Part shown: piece by piece, positions 23,938 to 33,449 of the stretch
Numbering within the stretch: position 1 is the first letter of the stretch
How the letters are laid out: every line of letters starts with the position of its first letter
Source: Aequorivita vladivostokensis
GTDB lineage: Bacteria > Bacteroidota > Bacteroidia > Flavobacteriales > Flavobacteriaceae
Length of the DNA stretch: 64,000 bases
Direction of reading: 5' to 3'
NCBI RefSeq assembly: GCF_000952855.1
Contig: NZ_JSVU01000002.1
Span: 124,001-188,000, forward strand
Translations under genes and position numbers: made by a program
Notes under the pieces: model-generated
The model's database searches: none
The model's input: only the letters and a program-made list of their open reading frames with translations
Told to the model about the DNA's origin: nothing

Positions 23938-26900
23938 CTATGATTCTATTGGTGCAATAAATAAATTTTTCTCCTTTATACTATCAATGTCATCATTTGA
24001 AAAACCGTATAAATGATCTATCCGCACATATAAATAATTATATAATCGGTTAAGTTTTCTATCCATTACACTTCGATTTGCATATATTTTTATATTATCT
24101 AGTCTATTCTTAGTTTCAATAATTGATTTTACTACACAACATATCTGATTGTAAGCTCGTTTCTCAAGAGGATTATTAAAATCTATTGTTTTTATTGGCA
24201 AATTTTCAATGAACTGTTTGCCATGTGAATAGTATGCTCCTCTAAATTCACTTGCTCTTGATTTTACCATGGCTTCCAAAACTGGGTGGCTTAACAAGCC
24301 TGCTAAGTAATAAATGGAATATTCGGATTTTGAAACTATAGAATAATAGGGACCGTTACCACCACCAGTGAATTGAAAGTTACTTGTATCTATTACATAA
24401 CTTGAAGAGGTAGATAATACTGGAAAAATTATCTTGTCAGTGTTATGAAATTTAGTTAGGCTTTGATTTCGTCCGTATTGATACCATTTTGGGTCTGCCC
24501 CATTGATGCTCCTTTTTTCCAGATCATTCTTAAATAAGTTTAAATAGGCCCAACAATCTGGGAAGTTTGATTGGAGGACTGTATCTGAAATTAGGTGGGC
24601 ATTACCATCGACTATATCATACGGAAAAATCATCTGGCTATTTGCTTCTACCGTATCGAAACTATTAAAACTGACGTCATATAAACACGCACGACATATT
24701 CCTTTCTCAACTTTATAGGTTATGCTTTTCTTTGAAAAATAGTAATGTGTAGCATCTTCTTGGATTGGGGAGAAAATATAAATTGGGTCTGCACTTGTTT
24801 GCAAACCCACAGGAATCTCGGCAATATTCTTTAATGGTACCGTCTCCGAAGAAACAATTCGATTAAATAATTCGGCTGCATTTTCTGAGACAAAAACCCA
24901 AGGATCCGAATTGAAATTACTATTGCGATAGTTAACAATGGGTGCTGTACTGAATACATCTATTGCGCTTAAGCTATCTATCCTACTAAATTCAAGATAT
25001 TCTTTTTGTTCCTTATATAAAACAATGATAGCCGTATAGGTACTTCTATCTGGAAAAATCTGTGTTACTCCAAAATGAATTATTTTATCTAGTGAAGTAG
25101 TTGTAGTTATATAACCCCTCAATTTCTTACCGCCTTTTACAATAAAGAACTTATGAGGCACAATAAAACCAACACGACCTCCTTCTCTTAGAAGCATAAT
25201 TGCTCTTTCAATAAAAAGATAATACTTATCAAATAAGTCCTTTTTAGTATAAGTATAGGGAGAAACCTTGCTTCTGTAATACTCAACTTCCTCTGGGGAG
25301 TATTTTACAAAATTCTGAATTCTTACATAAGGAGGATTCCCGACGATGGCATCAAATCCATTAGTCTCTATTAAAAAAGGAAATTCATATTCCCAATTGA
25401 ATGGATTGATTTTATACAATAATTCGTCATCATCTTCTGCATTCTCATTGTAAGTGAAAAAGTTATCATCCAATAAAGAGTTGCCACATTTTATATTGCC
25501 TTCCAAACTAGGCAACACTTTTTTACCTGTACTATCCAAGAAACTCTGAATAGTTAATGCATTCTCATTTTCAATCAAGCGCAATAAAAGACTAAAATGA
25601 GCTACTTCTACAGCATATGGATTTATGTCTACACCGAAAACATTATCAACAAGGATATTATGTTTTTCTCGAAGCGATAAACGAAATTGATTATCACTCA
25701 TCTCTGTTAAATAACCTTCTTCAACTGTGTCCAATGAAAAATAATGTGTCTCACGGTAGTGAATAATATAATCAAAAACTGAAAGTAGAAATGTTCCGGA
25801 ACCACAGCATATATCTGCTATTTTAAATTCTAAAGTCCTTTCAAAGTCCGCCTCTGAAAATAAAGTGTCGAGAGTTTCGGTTATGATTTGTTTTACTATT
25901 CGCTTTGGAGTTGGAACCACTCCATTGGAAGCAACTACTTCTGGCTCCTGTACAATAGAAACCGAATAATCTGCCGCTAACTCAATTTTGTTTCCTAAAT
26001 ATTGTTCATATATCTGACTAAGTATGTCTGAGTCAATCACTGAGAAATCATAGGGGCTAATTGGGTAGTACAACTCAGCAAAAATATCAATTAAAACTTG
26101 GTCGTCAATGGTGATTTGCTGCGCAAGATCCTCTTCAATATAATTAAAGAGTCCTGAGTTATATTTTTTATCAGAATAAATGAAAAGCTGTTTTAATTCA
26201 TCATAATCCGAAATGTTCTTTAATGTCTCGTATTTTTCTATTTCTCTATCCTCGCAAATTCTTAAAAAAATGATTTTATTAATTAATCTTTGAATAAGAT
26301 AGTTTATACCATCCTGAGTAAGATCAGCATTATTGGCTACTACATTTTCTGCAAGTACATGCCTCCAATTTTCAATTTGACTAAGAAAATGAGCATCAAA
26401 GGAGTCTTCACCCTTTATATTGGCAGTTTCTATTGAATCTAAGCTTCCGGATTTAACCGCTTCAAATGAAAATAAAGCATATAGTTCCTCAATCTTGTGT
26501 AAAAACGTTGTGAAGTGAAAAACTTTGAAGCGGTTGACGGCTGCAGCATCATTCACTTCTGGCTTTGAAGTACAGTCATAAATCACCAAATGTTCAAAGT
26601 TGGTAAGCACAGAAAAGGGCAAATTTGCACTCCACCCATACCTCCGAATTTGAAATGCGGGATTTTTAGCAGTAACAATATCAATTGAAGCTTTTTTAGC
26701 TTCAACGAAAAAAGACCTTACCCCGAACTGCTTTAAAGTATAGTCTGGATTCTTTTTTGTTATTTTATCCTCTTCTTCAATATCTATTGATTCTTCTTGG
26801 ATAACTTCCCTATACAGTTGGGTTTTCTTAGCCTCATTATCAACATCCCACCCAAAACATTTTAGTAGGGGATTTAAAAAATCAATTCTTACCTGAGCCT

Positions 26901-27009
26901 CACTATATTTACTATCGGTAAATTCGGCATGCCCTTTATTAAAGGCATCTACTAACTCCTTTAGCTGTTCTTTACATTCTTCAATATTTTGGCAAATCCT
27001 ATAAGCCAT
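23938..27009 (-). CDS. Eco57I-type fused restriction endonuclease/methyltransferase
   Basis: The protein has 1023 residues. An N-terminal PD-(D/E)XK nuclease of the HsdR-N type has Asp89 (NPDYTLKQF) and Glu103-Ala-Lys105 (FFVEAKK). A helical connector follows, then the methyltransferase with IADICCGSGTFLLSVF (motif I) near residue 395 and NPPY at 558-561 followed by VRIQNF. The C-terminal target-recognition region has GGGNGPYYSI and RGAYYSHGKQFIENLP. This is the single-chain type IIG layout; the separate methylase downstream matches two-gene Eco57I systems. It cuts unmethylated foreign DNA at a specific site, which cannot be predicted by eye. Its ATG abuts the stop of the controller gene. Confidence 0.9.
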   Translation of the reverse strand: MAYRICQNIEECKEQLKELVDAFNKGHAEFTDSKYSEAQVRIDFLNPLLKCFGWDVDNEAKKTQLYREVIQEESIDIEEEDKITKKNPDYTLKQFGVRSFFVEAKKASIDIVTAKNPAFQIRRYGWSANLPFSVLTNFEHLVIYDCTSKPEVNDAAAVNRFKVFHFTTFLHKIEELYALFSFEAVKSGSLDSIETANIKGEDSFDAHFLSQIENWRHVLAENVVANNADLTQDGINYLIQRLINKIIFLRICEDREIEKYETLKNISDYDELKQLFIYSDKKYNSGLFNYIEEDLAQQITIDDQVLIDIFAELYYPISPYDFSVIDSDILSQIYEQYLGNKIELAADYSVSIVQEPEVVASNGVVPTPKRIVKQIITETLDTLFSEADFERTLEFKIADICCGSGTFLLSVFDYIIHYRETHYFSLDTVEEGYLTEMSDNQFRLSLREKHNILVDNVFGVDINPYAVEVAHFSLLLRLIENENALTIQSFLDSTGKKVLPSLEGNIKCGNSLLDDNFFTYNENAEDDDELLYKINPFNWEYEFPFLIETNGFDAIVGNPPYVRIQNFVKYSPEEVEYYRSKVSPYTYTKKDLFDKYYLFIERAIMLLREGGRVGFIVPHKFFIVKGGKKLRGYITTTTSLDKIIHFGVTQIFPDRSTYTAIIVLYKEQKEYLEFSRIDSLSAIDVFSTAPIVNYRNSNFNSDPWVFVSENAAELFNRIVSSETVPLKNIAEIPVGLQTSADPIYIFSPIQEDATHYYFSKKSITYKVEKGICRACLYDVSFNSFDTVEANSQMIFPYDIVDGNAHLISDTVLQSNFPDCWAYLNLFKNDLEKRSINGADPKWYQYGRNQSLTKFHNTDKIIFPVLSTSSSYVIDTSNFQFTGGGNGPYYSIVSKSEYSIYYLAGLLSHPVLEAMVKSRASEFRGAYYSHGKQFIENLPIKTIDFNNPLEKRAYNQICCVVKSIIETKNRLDNIKIYANRSVMDRKLNRLYNYLYVRIDHLYGFSNDDIDSIKEKNLFIAPIES

Positions 27010-27312
27010 TTATTTAGTTTGTTTCCTTTGAAATTTTATTTCGTCTTCAGCAACAATCAAAGCTTTTAAAGCCTCATCTTCATTGGCAATAACAGCATAT
27101 ACCTGATCAGCCAACCAAAGGGCTGTAGCCTCTTCTTTGTTCAATTTAAAAATTTGAATAAGCTGGAATAGGTGCTCACGTTTTGCTGTTCGCTCACCTC
27201 GTTCTATCTTGCTTAGTTGAGCCGTATCAATATCCAATGTTGCAGAAAGATGGCGCAAGAGCATTTCCTGTTCTTCTCTTTTCGCTCTAATAAGATTTCC
27301 AAACTTGTTCAT
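27010..27312 (-). CDS. XRE controller protein of the R-M operon
   Basis: The protein has 100 residues. The XRE helix-turn-helix (about 5-60) shows FGNLIRAKREEQEMLLRHLS, LDIDTAQLSKIERGERTAKR and LFQLIQIFKL. A short Glu-rich helical tail follows. It is the first gene of the operon and its stop directly precedes the restriction-methylase ATG, as for C proteins that delay restriction until methylation is complete. Direct repeats lie over its own -7 element. A general repressor is the alternative, but the position makes the controller role likely. Confidence 0.85.
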   Translation of the reverse strand: MNKFGNLIRAKREEQEMLLRHLSATLDIDTAQLSKIERGERTAKREHLFQLIQIFKLNKEEATALWLADQVYAVIANEDEALKALIVAEDEIKFQRKQTK

Positions 27313-27328
27313 TGTTTTATTCTTAGCT

Positions 27329-27349
27329 TGACAAATAATGACAAATGTA
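27329..27349 (-). promoter_or_regulatory. Controller operator repeats and -7 element
   Basis: TGACAAAT occurs at 27329-27336 and 27339-27346, ten bases apart, with a related TGACAAC at 27369-27375. The minus-strand -7 element TACATTTG (27342-27349) overlaps the second copy, 30 bp from the controller ATG. Confidence 0.55.
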
Positions 27350-27489
27350 TAACAAACAAGTTTAATATTGACAACTATAAATTATTAAAAAATAATGGTA
27401 TCATAGTATTTATATTCGCATTTTTCATTAAGCTGAGAAATGTGGGTTTGATTGGCTATGTATAGGTAAAAGCCACCCGTAGAGGATAT

Positions 27490-30400
27490 TTACTTATCAA
27501 CTTGATTGATTACTTTGTTTGCTGCACCTCTGAATTTTTGAGTTTTGAGCATTTTATCGAACTGAGCTATGGTTTGGTTTAGGTGCTTAGGTTTCTTTGT
27601 TGCCAAACTGGATAGTGAGTTGTATATTCCGATAAGGACTTTGACAGGTTCGTCATCATAGTAGCCCGCCTGGGAAATATCTGGTTTGTCATATGTGTTT
27701 ACATGTTGTAGAAGTTCAAGACATTCAACTGGATGCTTTTTGGCACATTTTAGCAGGTATTCGAAATAGTAGCGTGGCTCTTTGCTAGCCACATTTGATC
27801 TAGCGTATTTTTGGAGCAACGGATAAACTTCGAGGAACAATTCGGGAGTGAGATCTAAGAATGAGGATGAATACTCTTGTATTATTTTTTCATCGGTAGA
27901 GTGAAGAAACCTTAGAAAGATTTGGCGGCATTTTGAACGAACGCTTTCTTTTTCATCCCCTAGATTTTTGACGGCCATATCTACTAGCTTTGCTTTTGCT
28001 TCATCACTGATTTTAAGCAGTGAGTTTAAAAGCTGATAGCTTCCTTCTTTTTCTTTTAGCCACGCTCCACCCAAAACAACGGCCATTGTACCGTGTATGG
28101 ATTTCATTTTTATTGCTCGTTGGAAGTAGTTATTGAGCTTATCGAAGTTGTTGTTTAGTAAGTATTGCACCGACCAAATAGAGTGCTTCATGATTTCTGG
28201 TTCGTTGGATCTTACCAGCTTTAAAAAGATTTCCAGTGTTTTTTGCTCATTAAGGCGCATCAGCATCGCAAGACGAGGCATTATTGCAACCCGAACACTA
28301 AGATTCGGATCTTCTGCTATCTTCTGAAGTGCTTCGAAAACAAGATTTTCAAAAGCGGGATTGAAATAGATCTGACTGATTCTTCCCGCTGCTGATCCGC
28401 GCACATTATTTGCGCCATCATTCAAAGCATCATTGCGAATGGTGTCGCCCACAGGGTCTGGGTGATTCTTAACTGTATGGATCAGGTATTCTAATACATC
28501 ATGATCCAGAATTTTGGCCTCTATGAAGTATGACGACAGCCAAACTAAGTAAAGCGTGTATTCCCGATCAAATGGAATGGAGAGCACTTTTTTGTAGATG
28601 CGCTGCACTTCGGCTGGGTTGTATTTAGCCTCTTTTAAGCCTGTAAGGCCAGCGATTATGTAGTGGTAGGGCACTTTGTTCTCCTCAATCAGTTTTTCGA
28701 TGAATGGAAAGAAATGTGATGCCCTGTTTTTTACCTCTGCCTGAAATGCGTGGGAGTGCTCTAAAAGGGACCCTCTGGATGATGCGAACTCGGCTTTGTA
28801 ATCTGCATCATACTTTTCAAAAGTTTGCTCCCATTGATCGAATGTCATTTTATCGTAGGCCGAGCTGTCCATAGGTGGGCCAGATCCATAGAATGAAATT
28901 TTATTCGGTTCTGTATCGACAACAGTCTTAAATTTTCGTTGCAGTTCTTGGAAGCGTTTTTTTAGCTGCGGCCTTACCATCAATTCGTTCGGTGGTATGG
29001 CACTTAAATAGAGAAATTGGTGTTGACCGTATCGCATTAACGTATGCCGTTTCTTGTCGTTGTCATCAGCGTATATTACGACTTCGCACTTCGACCGAAT
29101 TGAAAGAACGACCTTGTCTATCGCCTTTTTTTGGGTTTGATTGAATAGTGGATATGCTGCTGTTAATAGCTGCCGGAACTGGAATTGAATCTTATCATCT
29201 CCCTCCAGGCCATCCTTTTGATGAAACAGCTCCATTAGTTGAAATATTTCGGTTGAATAATGGGCGGGGTTTGCCAACAACCCGAAGAACAACAACCTTA
29301 AGATAGTAATGGAATTGCTGTTCTGATGATCTGCTAAGAACTGGTCAAAGCACGGAGTAGTTTGTTTTGATTGCTCTTGAACTTTATCTACGAGCAGATG
29401 ATATATAGCCTCGTGCCCGTGAGAACGGCCATGACGCTCATAATCGAACAGCCAAAAACCTAAGTCGATATATAGTTTAGAATTATCCTCTCCACTTGTT
29501 TTTGCAGAAATCCGCTTGATAATATCCAATGTGAAATGGAAAGCTTTAATTGTATCAACCTCGAACATTTTTTTAAATAACTCTTCGTCCTGATGTTCAA
29601 AATGGGGCTTGTCGGTGGCACCCTTGATGGCTTCAATTTTATTAAGGCAATGGGTCTTGTACTTCTGCATGACCCAATCAACATTGAAGTTCAACGCATC
29701 TTCAAGTGTCTTATAGTAACCAAAACGATCAGCACCTGCTTCGGCTTCATGTTTATCGAAGAGCTGGAAAGCTGCTGGAATATCCCATTCCTTAACATGG
29801 TAGAGCAATCTGAAAACGAACTTTGGTTTCTCTTCAAAATCAGGACAATTCAAAAGAAAATCACAAACTGACTGTCTGCTTTTGGGTAGCTGTTTGATGA
29901 AAATCTGCCACAGAAGGTTAATTTGAATATCCCACTTATCAGAAGTGCTTTTATATTGTAGAAGATTTTTGATTCTGTCCATAGCAATATTCGCTTTTCC
30001 CCATTCGCGTTCAGCAAGTTTGTTGCACCAGCCAATCCTTTGGGTAATCAGCTTATTCAGTTCTCCTTCTTTAAGAAGAAATGTAAACCAACTATTGCCA
30101 GTAATCGATTCTAAAAAAGGCATTTTCAGCTCTTTACTTGGCAGAATACGGGATTTTACGAGCTGCTTTTCTTGTGTTGTTGGGGCTTCTTCAAAACCAA
30201 GTAGGTTTAACAGCATTAGTTTGATATGGAAACGGTACTTCGAGGAAAGCAGAATAGTTTCTATGGCTTTTATGTATACAGAATGGTCTTGTTCGCGCAG
30301 AAATCCAAGAATCATTTTCAAGCTGGATCGAATGAAAAGACCTTGGTGGTTATCAAGTATGTACTGTGTTACTGGCTTTCCGGTCTGAACGAATTGCTTT

Positions 30401-32127
30401 GCAAAAGCAAAGTCAAAAAATGTTTGATGAAAAAATTGAACTTCCTTGACCGCTTCGTTCAAGATTCCGCAGCTTTTCAAATAATCAATCTCGTCTGCGG
30501 ACGACCCTAAAAATGGCTTTGAGGGGGTGCTAATTCTCTGCTCTCTGTGCATCTGTTCAGCAATGGAAAAAACTAGTTTTGTGCATTTATGAGAACTAGC
30601 TGGCGATGTAGTTGGTACCTTGGCTATTTGCCGAATCCAAAGACTTTCATACAGATCATGCAGTGCGGTAATTGATCGAAGGTTGGTTTGGGCATCGTAC
30701 ACCTTGCAAAACACATTTAGATGATGTGGCGTTTGCAGAAGGTTGAGTAATTGCCCAGGTACTTCTATTTCTCTTATTCCAAGCTTTGTAAGCACCATTG
30801 TAACCTGACCTACATCGAGTAAACCAACTTTAAAGCTTTTTTGATTTTTGTAGAACTTCAATTCATTATCATAATCGAGATCATATGCCCTAACAGAAAT
30901 AACCACTCTAACCCGATCAATGCCAATAAGCTTCTTAACAAGAAGGTTATAAGCATCGAGGTATTCTCGTTTAGCTGATAAAGACTGGGAAAGCGCATCT
31001 ATCTGATCAATGAGAACAACTATCCGATCACTGGCCTCGCTTAGAGTTCGAACTACTCTTTCGAACGAGTCTTCGAGATCAATTTTGTTTTGTAGGTCTG
31101 TAATACTTTCAGCATATAGCCTGTCAGCTTTTAAGGCAATTGCAGGTACGTTAGTTTCTTTGAGTTTTATAAACGTATCTTTCAGAATAACAGTTTTTCC
31201 ACTACCGGCACCTCCAACCAGCAAAACCACAGGTTGCTCATTTTTTCCCAATGGTGATTTGATCCATTGAAGCAAATCATTCGTTTCCTTTCTTTCTATG
31301 TGCGAATTATCTACCCCTTCAAAAGAGCTGATATAATCGGTTAGGTGGTGGGAAGCATGATCAAATTTTTGCAGAATAAGATCGACAGGAATATTGGAGG
31401 TGGTTTGGTATTCGCTCTGCTTTTTTAGCTCTTCTGCCAACTTTTCTACTGGCTCCGATTCAATCACCATTCTAACTTCGAAAAAAGTTGGGATGATAGA
31501 CTGAAAACCGTCAGTATTTAGCAGAATGTCTAAGTCTTGTGGTATTATTTTCTTTAAAGTAATTGAACCGAGTACAGTTTTAAGTTCGGATTCAATGTCA
31601 TTGTATTTAAGGTGTTTAAGTTCTTCATTAGCATTTATTACAGCTTCTGTCCAATCTTTTAGTTCTGTCTGTTTTAGTATCTCTTTGTTGAAGTCGTCCA
31701 ATAGATCTTTAGCCTTTTCATTAAAACCGTAGGAGACGGCAAACCAATACGTAAAATTCTTAGGGTCGTGAATCAACTTATTATCCAAAATGTAATGCAG
31801 TACAAACTTGATGATCTCCCTTGCACATTCTGGTCTAGAAATTCTGTTTGCGCTATCAATACTATGCTTGCACTGAATAAGTCCAAGCGATTTGCCATTA
31901 AGATGCAAACTACAATCACGCCCACGTTCCCTCACTCCTTGCAGAAGATTAATTTCGTCAAACTGCCCTTTCCAATCAATTGTTTCAATCCTTCGTTTTC
32001 CAATTGAGTAGAGAAGTTCTTCAAACCTTCGGGCATCAAGATCGGGATATGGATAGCCTTTATTTGGCGAAGCTAGTGGTTTATCTAAAGCTTCATCAAT
32101 ATTAGGTTGAGTGTAAGATAATGCCAT
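27490..32127 (-). CDS. Mrr-like nuclease/STAND NTPase, Avs-type antiviral protein
   Basis: The protein has 1545 residues. The N terminus (about 30-130) is a restriction-endonuclease fold of the Mrr type: FEELLYSIG, RGRDCSLHL with Asp71, and GLIQCKH with Gln85 and Lys87. A STAND-like P-loop ATPase follows: Walker A GGAGSGKT at 305-312, Walker B RIVVLIDQIDAL near 368-379, and VVISVRAYDLD near 408-418. Residues from about 650 to the end are helical repeats of HEAT/TPR character. This nuclease-STAND-repeat order is that of Avs proteins, which recognise phage proteins and then cut DNA. The sensor part is not recognised, so the trigger is unknown. It is a single gene; the downstream R-M operon is separate. 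Confidence 0.83.
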   Translation of the reverse strand: MALSYTQPNIDEALDKPLASPNKGYPYPDLDARRFEELLYSIGKRRIETIDWKGQFDEINLLQGVRERGRDCSLHLNGKSLGLIQCKHSIDSANRISRPECAREIIKFVLHYILDNKLIHDPKNFTYWFAVSYGFNEKAKDLLDDFNKEILKQTELKDWTEAVINANEELKHLKYNDIESELKTVLGSITLKKIIPQDLDILLNTDGFQSIIPTFFEVRMVIESEPVEKLAEELKKQSEYQTTSNIPVDLILQKFDHASHHLTDYISSFEGVDNSHIERKETNDLLQWIKSPLGKNEQPVVLLVGGAGSGKTVILKDTFIKLKETNVPAIALKADRLYAESITDLQNKIDLEDSFERVVRTLSEASDRIVVLIDQIDALSQSLSAKREYLDAYNLLVKKLIGIDRVRVVISVRAYDLDYDNELKFYKNQKSFKVGLLDVGQVTMVLTKLGIREIEVPGQLLNLLQTPHHLNVFCKVYDAQTNLRSITALHDLYESLWIRQIAKVPTTSPASSHKCTKLVFSIAEQMHREQRISTPSKPFLGSSADEIDYLKSCGILNEAVKEVQFFHQTFFDFAFAKQFVQTGKPVTQYILDNHQGLFIRSSLKMILGFLREQDHSVYIKAIETILLSSKYRFHIKLMLLNLLGFEEAPTTQEKQLVKSRILPSKELKMPFLESITGNSWFTFLLKEGELNKLITQRIGWCNKLAEREWGKANIAMDRIKNLLQYKSTSDKWDIQINLLWQIFIKQLPKSRQSVCDFLLNCPDFEEKPKFVFRLLYHVKEWDIPAAFQLFDKHEAEAGADRFGYYKTLEDALNFNVDWVMQKYKTHCLNKIEAIKGATDKPHFEHQDEELFKKMFEVDTIKAFHFTLDIIKRISAKTSGEDNSKLYIDLGFWLFDYERHGRSHGHEAIYHLLVDKVQEQSKQTTPCFDQFLADHQNSNSITILRLLFFGLLANPAHYSTEIFQLMELFHQKDGLEGDDKIQFQFRQLLTAAYPLFNQTQKKAIDKVVLSIRSKCEVVIYADDNDKKRHTLMRYGQHQFLYLSAIPPNELMVRPQLKKRFQELQRKFKTVVDTEPNKISFYGSGPPMDSSAYDKMTFDQWEQTFEKYDADYKAEFASSRGSLLEHSHAFQAEVKNRASHFFPFIEKLIEENKVPYHYIIAGLTGLKEAKYNPAEVQRIYKKVLSIPFDREYTLYLVWLSSYFIEAKILDHDVLEYLIHTVKNHPDPVGDTIRNDALNDGANNVRGSAAGRISQIYFNPAFENLVFEALQKIAEDPNLSVRVAIMPRLAMLMRLNEQKTLEIFLKLVRSNEPEIMKHSIWSVQYLLNNNFDKLNNYFQRAIKMKSIHGTMAVVLGGAWLKEKEGSYQLLNSLLKISDEAKAKLVDMAVKNLGDEKESVRSKCRQIFLRFLHSTDEKIIQEYSSSFLDLTPELFLEVYPLLQKYARSNVASKEPRYYFEYLLKCAKKHPVECLELLQHVNTYDKPDISQAGYYDDEPVKVLIGIYNSLSSLATKKPKHLNQTIAQFDKMLKTQKFRGAANKVINQVDK

Positions 32128-32354
32128 TTAGGTAGTTACAATTTTCGGTCAAAATATATTTTTGCGTAACGTTTTTAATGTCCACTAGGAGTTGTACACA
32201 ATGTTTACAACGTTTTTGTATAACCGTCAGCTACGGTTTATAAAGTTACACTTTTCAATTAAGCATTGACGTTAGCAATACCGATTAGATTCAAACGAAG
32301 TTGAATCGGCGGTAGCTGCGGCTATATATTCTTATTTGGCTTTTTTATTTGAAA
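32128..32354. other. Noncoding gap with small hairpins
   Basis: Contains hairpins AACCGT-CAGCT-ACGGTT (about 32222-32238) and GATTCAA-ACGAAG-TTGAATC (32288-32307). The second may end the 274-residue membrane protein transcript. No gene was seen. Confidence 0.5.
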
Positions 32355-33179
32355 TTATTCCCTTAGAATTCTTTTAGTCCAATTCTTATTTTTTATGGAT
32401 AGTTCTTTTTTCTTAATTCCTTTCCAGTTTAAAATAGAATAATATTCTGCTCTTTTTAGAAATCTAGATAGCTTAAATGCCAATAATATTTTTGGAAACC
32501 CATTAAGTCTAAAAATTTCTCGGAAAATTCTTTTTCTATTTTTTTTACCACTAATTTTCTTTGCATCTGCCCCACTTGCCATTTCCATTGGTGGTAAATC
32601 TTCTAGTCGAACAGCCTCTGCCCATAGTAAATCAATTAAAATTAAGCATCTTCTTCTCAAACCATCATGGTAAATAAGCCATTCTTGTATTTCTTTTCGT
32701 ATTTCTTTATGATTTTTATTCTCGGATTCTCCTGAAAAATAATGCTGGTATTCAGGTTCCAGTAATTGCCTTAGGGGTCTGCTTTGCCTTAGAAATTCTG
32801 TCCCGAAAATAGGGTAAGTTTCCGACACTTTTAGATGGCCCTGTAGAACTCTTGTTGAAATTTCACTTAAAAGTCCACAAACTTTCTGTATACTTTCTCT
32901 AGCCCAGATTGTCGGTGTAGATAGACTAAAAGCCTTTAATTCTTCTTTAAGTTTCTTAAGCTCATTTTCATTAACTACTTGATAATACTCATCTGTATTT
33001 CGACCAATAAAAACAATATTACCATAGTAATTTCTGTATTTGTTCCACAGTTTTCTATACTCAGAAATTAATGCAATTCTAGTCTGTCTCTTTTGAGAAA
33101 TGAGCACAAAAACTTGAGCTAATCCCACAATAACTAACAAAATTGTAGCTAAAGCTGTTAATGTTTGATTATTTATCAT
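32355..33179 (-). CDS. Unknown single-pass membrane protein
   Basis: The protein has 274 residues. One membrane helix at about residues 7-27 (ALATILLVIVGLAQVFVLI) is followed by a basic stop-transfer QKRQTR and a cytoplasmic helical domain of about 240 residues, with conserved-looking RIALISEYRKLWNKYRNYYGN and WLIYHDGLRRRCLILIDLL. The C terminus is strongly basic. I do not recognise the family. It sits between the Mrr-STAND gene and further orphan membrane genes on the same strand, a defence-rich setting, but no motif supports a defence function directly. Confidence 0.6.
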   Translation of the reverse strand: MINNQTLTALATILLVIVGLAQVFVLISQKRQTRIALISEYRKLWNKYRNYYGNIVFIGRNTDEYYQVVNENELKKLKEELKAFSLSTPTIWARESIQKVCGLLSEISTRVLQGHLKVSETYPIFGTEFLRQSRPLRQLLEPEYQHYFSGESENKNHKEIRKEIQEWLIYHDGLRRRCLILIDLLWAEAVRLEDLPPMEMASGADAKKISGKKNRKRIFREIFRLNGFPKILLAFKLSRFLKRAEYYSILNWKGIKKKELSIKNKNWTKRILRE

Positions 33180-33279
33180 AGGAATTTAAAGAGTATTTTT
33201 TACTTAATTAGTTTGCTAATCGCTAATTTCCTTAAAAACTTTAGTTTGGTTTTAAGCCACCACTTTATGCAAATATAAA

Positions 33280-33356
33280 ATAAACTCAAACCTACCAATT
33301 ACGGCAAACCATAAAGAGTCCTTTTTTAAATCGGGGAGAATACCAAATATAATAAT
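33280..33356. repeat. Diverged ~75-bp dispersed repeat, copy 1
   Basis: Shares AAACTCAAACCTACC.ATT.CGG, 'CCGTAA/CCATAA', and TTGGGGAGAATA-like blocks with 35262-35335. In both copies the ends form a hairpin (GGTTTG/ATTACGG parts) before the next minus-strand gene end. Confidence 0.55.
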
Positions 33357-33418
33357 TTTAAAGATCAAAAATCTAAGAAGAGCACTAAATGCTACTTTAA
33401 ATTTGCCAGAAAGGACAC

Positions 33419-33448
33419 GGGCTAGACGCCCGCGCCAGCAAAGGGGTA
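33419..33448. repeat. GC-rich hairpin repeat, copy 2
   Basis: ACGGGCTAGACGCCCGCG followed by CCAGCAAAGGGGTA differs from the copy at 22131 by one substitution in the loop side and one added A. Confidence 0.75.
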
Positions 33449-33449
33449 T

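Larger units (their letters stand above)
33180..33449. other. Noncoding gap with diverged repeat and hairpin repeat
   Basis: Holds a ~75-bp sequence (33280-33356) similar to 35262-35335 and the second copy of the GC-rich hairpin repeat (33419-33448). Confidence 0.55.
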
